Assembly (NCBI RefSeq): GCF_000147355.1
Contig: NC_014506.1
Coordinates: 682,001 to 746,000 of the forward strand
Direction of reading: 5' to 3'
Source of the DNA: Sulfurimonas autotrophica DSM 16294
GTDB lineage: Bacteria; Campylobacterota; Campylobacteria; Campylobacterales; Sulfurimonadaceae
DNA: 64,000 nt
The notes beneath the pieces are model-generated. The model did not search any database. It was given only the letters and a program-made list of their open reading frames with translations, and had not been told where the DNA came from. The position numbers and the translations under genes are program-made. Shown here one piece after another: positions 58,520 to 64,000 of this stretch; positions within the stretch are counted from its first letter, which is position 1, and each line of letters opens with the position of its first letter.

Positions 58520-60928
58520 ATGAGTGTAGAAGTTTCTAGAAGAAAATTTCTTCAAGGAAGTGTGGCATTAAGTGTTGCTGGTGCATCGGCGATTAGTGCT
58601 ACAAATCTTTTTTCTAGCGAGCATGCTAGTAAACATCAATCAGCTAACGGTCGTATACCAAGTACTATAACAACAAAGACAAGTACAAAAGAAGCAGAGA
58701 ATGTTCCATTCTTATGTGGTATATGTGTCAATAAATGTGCAGGTTTTGCCAGAGTGGAAGATGGAATTATTACAAAACTAAATCCGAATCCATACTTTCC
58801 AAAATCGAGAAATATGTTATGTCCAAGAGGAAATGCCGGTATTCAAACTTTATACGATCCGGATCGTCTCAAATATCCAATGATAAGAATTGGTGAACGT
58901 GGCGATGGTAAATATAAACGTGTAACATGGGATGAAGCATATGAAGCAATCTTAAATGGTACCAATAAATTTAAAGGTATTAAACAGATTCTTGATGAAG
59001 AGAAAGATAACCGTGCTACTATTGGTTACTGTAACGGTGAGGGGCTTTCTAAAGAGGGCTTTGAAGTATTAGTTGGTGAGAAAATTGGTTCTCCAAACTA
59101 TGTAGATGAGATAAGTATCTGTCTTGAAACAACACTTGGTGGATATGTTAATACTCTTGGTACGTATGGCGAAGCAGATTTGAATAATGCAGATTATTTG
59201 ATTATAGCTGGTGCAAATCGTGCAGAGGCTATTATTACTCCAGATACTATGGATATGTTTAAACGCAGCAAGGGAAGAGGACTTAAAACTATTGTTCTAG
59301 ATCCGCGTTTTACAAATACATCTGCAAAAGCTGACAGATGGTATGCGGTAAATCCTGGTACTGACCTTGCATTTGTGCTCTCTTTGACATATGTGGTTCT
59401 TAAAGAAGAACTATATGATAAAGATTTTGTTGCAGAACATGGTATTGGATTTGATGAATATAAAAACACAATTCTTTCAAGTAAATATACTCCAGAGTGG
59501 GCAGCAGAGATAACAAATATTCCTGCTAAAGAGATTTATAAAACTGCTCGTGAATTTATGCAAGCTCGTAGTCCTATTTATTATCAAGGCAGAAGAAGTG
59601 TATTTAGTAAAAATGACTTCCAGCTTCGTCGTGCTATGGCAACATTTCAAGCACTTAGTGGTAATCTTGATAAAAAAGGCGGGCTTGTTTACGGTGAAAA
59701 ATTAGCACTTCCAAAAGAAGATATAAATGCTCCGATTTATGGACAAGCACAACCTAGATTTGATAAAGAAGGTATTGCTATTCCATCTCAAAAAACTGGT
59801 TCTTGGATTGTTTTTAGAAATATGGTTCTGGAAGGAAAAGCTCCTTATAAAGTAAGAAGTATGTTTATGAGAAAACATAATCCATTAGCAGGGGTGCCAA
59901 ATACGAAAAAAACGGTGCAGTTCCTAAAAATGATGGATTTGAATGTTATGATAGATATCTTGCCTAGTGATACTACGATGTATGCAGATGTTGTTTTACC
60001 TGAAGCATCATACTTAGAGAGAACATCTCCAGTTAGCTCTTATGGTGCTACTGAACCTGCAATTGTACAAAGAAAGGCATCTATTGCACCACTTTATGAA
60101 ACAAAAACTCCTGAGGTTATTTATAAAGAATTAGCAGAAAAACTTTCAAAACCTCTTTGGGAAATTACCAAAAAGTATGATGAAGATGTTCAAGACGACA
60201 CTGAAGGTATGAGTCCAAAGGAAATTCTTGCTTACTATAAAGAGAATGGATTTGATTTAACTGATCCATGGGAAAAACCTGTAGAAGAGCAAAACAAAGA
60301 AAAAGTAGTTTCTATGTATGGTGAAAAAGCTTGGAAAATTTTAGAAGAGAGAGGTGTTTATTATCCACATATAGAAGAGTATCATAAACAACTCAATCCT
60401 AATGAATCAGAGTATTATCCTGACAATAAGAAAAAATATACAACGCAAAATGATAAATTAAAAGTTCATTTTACACTTCCAAATTTAGCGAAAAAAGGTG
60501 TAGATGCAGTTCCTACATGGCATGATGATTATAAATTTTCAGTGCCTGAAGGTCAATTTAGACTTGTAACGGGTCGTCATGCACAGTTTACACAAAGTGG
60601 TACTACAAATAATGCAATGTTAAGAGATTTAATCCCTACAAACTATATTTGGATTAATCAAAGAGTTGCAGATAAGCGTGGTATTAAGTTTGGTGACAAA
60701 GTTGAAGTGAAAAGTAATATCGGAAAAGTAGAAATTTTAGCGTATCCAACGGAAAAAATAGCGCCTAATCAAATCTTTATGCTTCACGGTTTCGGTGGAA
60801 GCAGTGAAAAAATGGAAATGGCTTATGGTATGGGTGCAAATGATGCTCTACTTATTGAAGATAAGATAGAGCCTGTGTATGGTGCAGCTGTTATGCATGA
60901 AACTAATGTAGAAATAAGAAAGGTGTAA
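58520..60928 (+). CDS. PsrA/PhsA-type molybdopterin oxidoreductase, catalytic subunit
   Basis: A periplasmic bis-MGD enzyme of about 802 residues. A Tat signal (SRRKFLQG) leads the chain. The Fe4S4 site reads LCGICVNKCAG with NMLCPRG, and the molybdenum ligand is the Cys of SICLET (about 203 from the upstream ATG). The family includes polysulfide, thiosulfate and tetrathionate reductases; the substrate is not decided by sequence alone. I choose ATG 58520, with AGAGGA at 7 bases, rather than 58514. It is followed by B and C subunit genes within 4 and 8 bases. Confidence 0.85.
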   Translation: MSVEVSRRKFLQGSVALSVAGASAISATNLFSSEHASKHQSANGRIPSTITTKTSTKEAENVPFLCGICVNKCAGFARVEDGIITKLNPNPYFPKSRNMLCPRGNAGIQTLYDPDRLKYPMIRIGERGDGKYKRVTWDEAYEAILNGTNKFKGIKQILDEEKDNRATIGYCNGEGLSKEGFEVLVGEKIGSPNYVDEISICLETTLGGYVNTLGTYGEADLNNADYLIIAGANRAEAIITPDTMDMFKRSKGRGLKTIVLDPRFTNTSAKADRWYAVNPGTDLAFVLSLTYVVLKEELYDKDFVAEHGIGFDEYKNTILSSKYTPEWAAEITNIPAKEIYKTAREFMQARSPIYYQGRRSVFSKNDFQLRRAMATFQALSGNLDKKGGLVYGEKLALPKEDINAPIYGQAQPRFDKEGIAIPSQKTGSWIVFRNMVLEGKAPYKVRSMFMRKHNPLAGVPNTKKTVQFLKMMDLNVMIDILPSDTTMYADVVLPEASYLERTSPVSSYGATEPAIVQRKASIAPLYETKTPEVIYKELAEKLSKPLWEITKKYDEDVQDDTEGMSPKEILAYYKENGFDLTDPWEKPVEEQNKEKVVSMYGEKAWKILEERGVYYPHIEEYHKQLNPNESEYYPDNKKKYTTQNDKLKVHFTLPNLAKKGVDAVPTWHDDYKFSVPEGQFRLVTGRHAQFTQSGTTNNAMLRDLIPTNYIWINQRVADKRGIKFGDKVEVKSNIGKVEILAYPTEKIAPNQIFMLHGFGGSSEKMEMAYGMGANDALLIEDKIEPVYGAAVMHETNVEIRKV

Positions 60929-60931
60929 CTT

Positions 60932-61495
60932 ATGGCTAGATATGGAATGGCACTTGATTACAAAAATTGTATCAACTGTAAAGCATGTGAAGTAGCATGT
61001 AAAGAAGAAAATGGCGTAGAATTAGGTGCAGAAAAGCATAGAATTTGGGTAGGTGGAAATAATCCAGAGGGGCAATGGCCACTTTTAGATATAGCTTCGG
61101 CTGCTTTTTTACCAAGTCAATGTCAGCATTGTGATGATGCTCCTTGTGAGGAGGTATGTCCGACACATGCAACATACTATGATGAAAATGGTGTTGTACG
61201 AGTAAATGCTGACAAATGTATTTTATGTTCATATTGTATGAATGCTTGTCCTTATGATGCAAGATATGTGGATGATCGAACTATGACTGTAGATAAGTGT
61301 ACTTTCTGTTCAGATACAAGGCTTGCTCGTGGTGAGACTACAACAGCTTGTCAAAACACTTGTCCTACAAAAGTAAGAACATTTGGTGATCTTGATGACC
61401 CAGAGAGTGAAATTAGTGAATTACTAAGAACAAGAGAACACTTCAGTCTAAAATCTCATCTTGGTACAAATCCAAAACTGTTCTATCTAACATAA
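60932..61495 (+). CDS. PsrB-type iron-sulfur subunit
   Basis: A 187-residue protein with four Fe4S4 cysteine clusters: CINCKACEVACK, CQHCDDAPCEEVCP, CILCSYCMNACPYD and CTFCSDTRL...CQNTCP. It carries electrons between the membrane subunit and the catalytic subunit. It has no signal peptide, as is usual for such B subunits, which are exported with the Tat-bearing A subunit. Confidence 0.9.
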   Translation: MARYGMALDYKNCINCKACEVACKEENGVELGAEKHRIWVGGNNPEGQWPLLDIASAAFLPSQCQHCDDAPCEEVCPTHATYYDENGVVRVNADKCILCSYCMNACPYDARYVDDRTMTVDKCTFCSDTRLARGETTTACQNTCPTKVRTFGDLDDPESEISELLRTREHFSLKSHLGTNPKLFYLT

Positions 61496-61502
61496 GGAGG
61501 AA

Positions 61503-62693
61503 ATGATGAATTTTATTAAAAAAATAATACCAATGAAAGATTTCACATTGAAATCTTTAATGACATTTGAAAAGACTCCGTTAAATCTTTTAATGTTTTT
61601 TATAACAGTAGGTTTATTAGGTGCTTTTGGATGGGGTGTTGTTGAATACTTAATGCATTCACATCATGCATATAATGTAACAAGAGAACATCCATGGGGT
61701 CTTTTAATTGCAATGTATATTTTCTTTGTTGTAAGTTCAACTGGTTTATGTATTGTTGGATCACTTGGAGACGTATTTGGCTTTAAAGATTATATGGCAA
61801 TGAGTAAGAGAGCTATTTTTGGCTCTATTGTTACTATTTTGGCTGGTTTTGCTGTTATTGCATTTGAGATTGGCCACCCGGTAACTATGCTTATCTATAA
61901 CGTATTAAGTCCAGGACTGACTTCTGCTATTTGGTGGATGGGAACACTTTATGGTCTTTATTTAACATTTATGATTATTGAGTTTATTTTCTTAATGCGT
62001 AATGATATGAAAAATGCTAGAATATTTGGGCTTACAGGTCTTTTAGTAGGTCTTGCAGCACACTCAAATCTTGGTGGTGTTTTTGGATTTTTAAATGCAA
62101 GAATTATCTCTAATGGTGTATTTTATCCAACATATTTTATTTTAACTGCATTTATTACAGGTATATACTTAATATATTTAATGTATGGATTTAGATATAA
62201 AATGCAAATTCCAGATGATATTAAAAAGGGCCTTTTAGGACTTGCTAAAATTCAAGCATTGCTTCTTGCAATATTGATGTTCTTTGAAACTTGGAAATTT
62301 TTGACTGCTATTTATGGTGGTATGCCAGGTCGTGCCGATACTGCAGAACATATTTTACATAGTGGCGCTTTTTTATATGGAGAAGTTCTTTGTGGTATGG
62401 TTATTCCATTCGTAATTATGTTAGCCACGAAATGGCAATCCATTAAACTTTATGTATTTACTTCCTTTATTGGTATGATTGGTATCTTCTTTATGAGATA
62501 TGATTTAGTTCATGATACACAACTTAAACCACTTCAAATGATGAAAACTGTAGAGTATCAGCTTCCACCTGAGTGGGTTGAATACTTTCCAAGTGCTGCT
62601 GAAATAGCTATTGGTTTTGGTGGTATTGGTATTTTCTTTATGCTTTACTATTTTGGTCAAAAAATGTTTGATCTTGAAGGCGGAGCTCATTAG
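61503..62693 (+). CDS. NrfD/PsrC-type membrane quinol subunit
   Basis: A 396-residue integral membrane protein with about eight to nine hydrophobic helices. It has the NrfD pattern with EIGHPVTMLIYNVLSPGLTS, and residues such as His, Glu and Arg placed in the helices. It exchanges electrons with menaquinol. At 396 residues it is longer than Wolinella PsrC. An AGGAGGAAATG ribosome site serves it. Confidence 0.88.
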   Translation: MMNFIKKIIPMKDFTLKSLMTFEKTPLNLLMFFITVGLLGAFGWGVVEYLMHSHHAYNVTREHPWGLLIAMYIFFVVSSTGLCIVGSLGDVFGFKDYMAMSKRAIFGSIVTILAGFAVIAFEIGHPVTMLIYNVLSPGLTSAIWWMGTLYGLYLTFMIIEFIFLMRNDMKNARIFGLTGLLVGLAAHSNLGGVFGFLNARIISNGVFYPTYFILTAFITGIYLIYLMYGFRYKMQIPDDIKKGLLGLAKIQALLLAILMFFETWKFLTAIYGGMPGRADTAEHILHSGAFLYGEVLCGMVIPFVIMLATKWQSIKLYVFTSFIGMIGIFFMRYDLVHDTQLKPLQMMKTVEYQLPPEWVEYFPSAAEIAIGFGGIGIFFMLYYFGQKMFDLEGGAH

Positions 62694-62700
62694 CTATTTT

Positions 62701-62724
62701 TAGGTGTGACTTTAGTCGCACCTA
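62701..62724. terminator. Hairpin between psrC-like and the second psrA-like gene
   Basis: TAGGTGTGAC, loop TTTA, GTCGCACCTA is a 10-bp stem with one T-G pair. It has the same size and a similar core (GTGAC...GTC) to the hairpin at 58334-58357. No T-run follows, so it may act by processing or partial termination, setting the level of the second A gene. Confidence 0.55.
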
Positions 62725-62749
62725 ACATTAACTTAGTTACAATCTCACT

Positions 62750-64000
62750 ATGAAAATCATAGAAACTTCCAGAAGAAAATTTTTGCAGGGTAGCATTTCA
62801 CTCTGTGTTTATGCTACTTCATCTCTTGCAAATTCATGCATTACTATAAAAACAACTGCTAAACGCGATGCAGAAGATATACCTTATCTTTGTAATATGT
62901 GTAGAAATAAGTGTGCTGGCTTTGCTAGAGTTGAAAATAGTACGATTACAAAACTCAATCCAAACCAATACTTTCCAAAATCAAGAAATATGCTTTGTCC
63001 AAAAGGAAATGCAGGGATTCAAGCTGTATATGATAAAGACAGACTTAAATACCCTCTTATTAGAATAGGGGAGAGAGGATCTGGCAGGTTTAAACGTGTT
63101 ACTTGGGATGAAGCAAACGAATATATAAAAGATAAGTTAGTTAAGATAATTGACGAGCAAAAGGATAATCGCTCTAGCTTAGCTTATTGTAACGGAGAAG
63201 GTTTTAATAAAGATGAGTATATCAAATTTTTCGGTGGAAAAATAGGCAGTGCAAACTTTTTAGATGAGGGTTCTATCTGTTTAAATACCAAACTAGGTGC
63301 GACACAGCTTACAATTGGTGATGTTGGTGAGATGGATGTGGCTGGAAGTGATTACCTTATAATAAGTGGGGCAAATAGATATGAATCTCTAATCACTCCT
63401 GATAGTGTAGATATGCTTCACACAAAGCAAAAACTTGTTGTTTTAGATCCACGATGCACAATGACTGCTATAAAAGCAGATGAATTTTTACCTATAAATC
63501 CTGGAACTGATTTGGCATTTTGTTTAAGTATGGTTTATATTGCCATAAAAGAGAAACTCTATAATGCGAAATATGTAAAAGAACAGTTTGATGATTTTGA
63601 TAAATTACAACAACATATACTGTCTCATAAATACACAGCAAAATGGGCAGAGAGTAAAACGCATATACCTGCAGAGAAAATAGAGCAGGTGACAAGAGAA
63701 TTTTTTAGTGCCAAAAATCCACTCTATTATTTGGGTAGAAGAAGTGTCTGGTCTCAAAATGATTTTCAATTTCGTAGAGCCATGGTACTTATAAATGCAC
63801 TTGCCGGAAGTGTAAACCGTAAAGGTGGCATTATTTTTGGAAAACCTATAAAGTTAAATCAGGAAGAGATCGTGGAACCTTTATATAATGCAGCAGAGGG
63901 AAGATTTGATTTAGATGGTATTATTTATGGCTCTAGTAAAGGGGGTAGTTGGTTAAACTTTAGAGATAAAGTCATCTCAAAAACTGCTCCTTATCCAGTA
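62750..64000 (+). CDS. Second PsrA-like molybdopterin subunit (3' partial)
   Basis: The frame is open from ATG 62750 to the window end, 417 codons. It parallels the first A subunit along its length: Tat motif SRRKFLQG, LCNMCRNKCAG with NMLCPKGN, LAYCNGEGFNKDEY, and SICLNT as the molybdenum Cys. Only about half the residues match by eye, and the Tat region is shorter, so it is an old duplicate and not a recent copy. It may form an alternative catalytic subunit with the same B/C pair or with B/C genes beyond the window. Confidence 0.85.
   Translation, partial: MKIIETSRRKFLQGSISLCVYATSSLANSCITIKTTAKRDAEDIPYLCNMCRNKCAGFARVENSTITKLNPNQYFPKSRNMLCPKGNAGIQAVYDKDRLKYPLIRIGERGSGRFKRVTWDEANEYIKDKLVKIIDEQKDNRSSLAYCNGEGFNKDEYIKFFGGKIGSANFLDEGSICLNTKLGATQLTIGDVGEMDVAGSDYLIISGANRYESLITPDSVDMLHTKQKLVVLDPRCTMTAIKADEFLPINPGTDLAFCLSMVYIAIKEKLYNAKYVKEQFDDFDKLQQHILSHKYTAKWAESKTHIPAEKIEQVTREFFSAKNPLYYLGRRSVWSQNDFQFRRAMVLINALAGSVNRKGGIIFGKPIKLNQEEIVEPLYNAAEGRFDLDGIIYGSSKGGSWLNFRDKVISKTAPYPV

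Noticed and set aside
62868-63068. A 66-codon frame on the plus strand
   Set aside because: It is out of frame within the second psrA-like gene, which is open from 62750 to the window end with full family motifs.

Overview
The window looks like chromosome from a Sulfurimonas-like member of the Campylobacterota: AT-rich, densely packed, with short overlaps between genes. Three blocks carry gene orders I know from Helicobacter and its relatives: aroQ-folK-flhF-flhG-x-fliA-fliM-fliY, pyrH-rpoZ-spoT-tyrS-NMO-amidase, and rbfA-rimP. The energy genes (an unusual NO reductase, nitrate assimilation, polysulfide reductase-type enzymes, a futalosine-route menaquinone enzyme) fit a denitrifying sulfur or hydrogen chemolithotroph. 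The genus is an inference.

Layout. 1-4341: translation and cofactor operon (rbfA, rimP, ribD, ubiE, xseA, FmdE-like). 4354-6447: sppA and an aminodeoxyfutalosine deaminase-type hydrolase on the minus strand. 6506-6739: a possible gene remnant. 6827-14025: flagellar operon (FlhF, FlhG, FliA, FliM, FliY) with aroQ and folK at its head and mnmA at its end. 14100-19866: a complete rRNA operon, 16S - tRNA-Ile - 23S - 5S, with long processing stems and no tRNA-Ala in the spacer. 19964-20650: ung. 20613-30938 (minus): nitrate transporter, sirohaem nitrite reductase, a fused PP2C phosphatase/protein kinase, an unknown protein, a trypsin-like protease with a zinc ribbon, an M3 peptidase and a secreted nuclease/phosphatase-fold protein.

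31148-38699: a two-subunit NO reductase that fits the gNOR type, three small unknown membrane-protein genes (one of 32 codons), then a fused ferredoxin/DmsC-like membrane protein and an assimilatory-type molybdenum nitrate reductase. 38745-39353: a degenerate GGDEF protein. 39434-46250: pyrH, rpoZ, spoT, tyrS, NMO-like and amidase. 46262-49963 (minus): DHH phosphoesterase, flhA and an Rrf2 regulator. 50154-51209: rpsO and, convergent to it, kdsB. 51262-56655: an eight-gene operon (tRNA methyltransferase-like, cysteine-cluster protein, TPR lipoprotein, trpC, lipoprotein, dapE, thioredoxin-like, ridA). 56745-58322: a DUF3373-type outer-membrane protein. 58520-64000: a psrABC-type operon followed by a second psrA-like gene that runs off the window.

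How the parts fit. Nitrate would enter through the MFS carrier, be reduced to nitrite by a cytoplasmic molybdenum enzyme that appears to be quinol-linked, and then to ammonium by the sirohaem enzyme; the adjacent kinase/phosphatase may tune this. The NO reductase lies between these halves behind a perfect FNR-type palindrome. Its sequence departs from textbook NO reductases: the FeB histidine and glutamate are both aspartate, and the CuA cysteines of subunit II are serine. Other items worth attention are a frequent palindrome TACATGTA (19 copies found by eye), the tandem psrA-like genes, and several perfect inverted repeats near promoters or gene ends.
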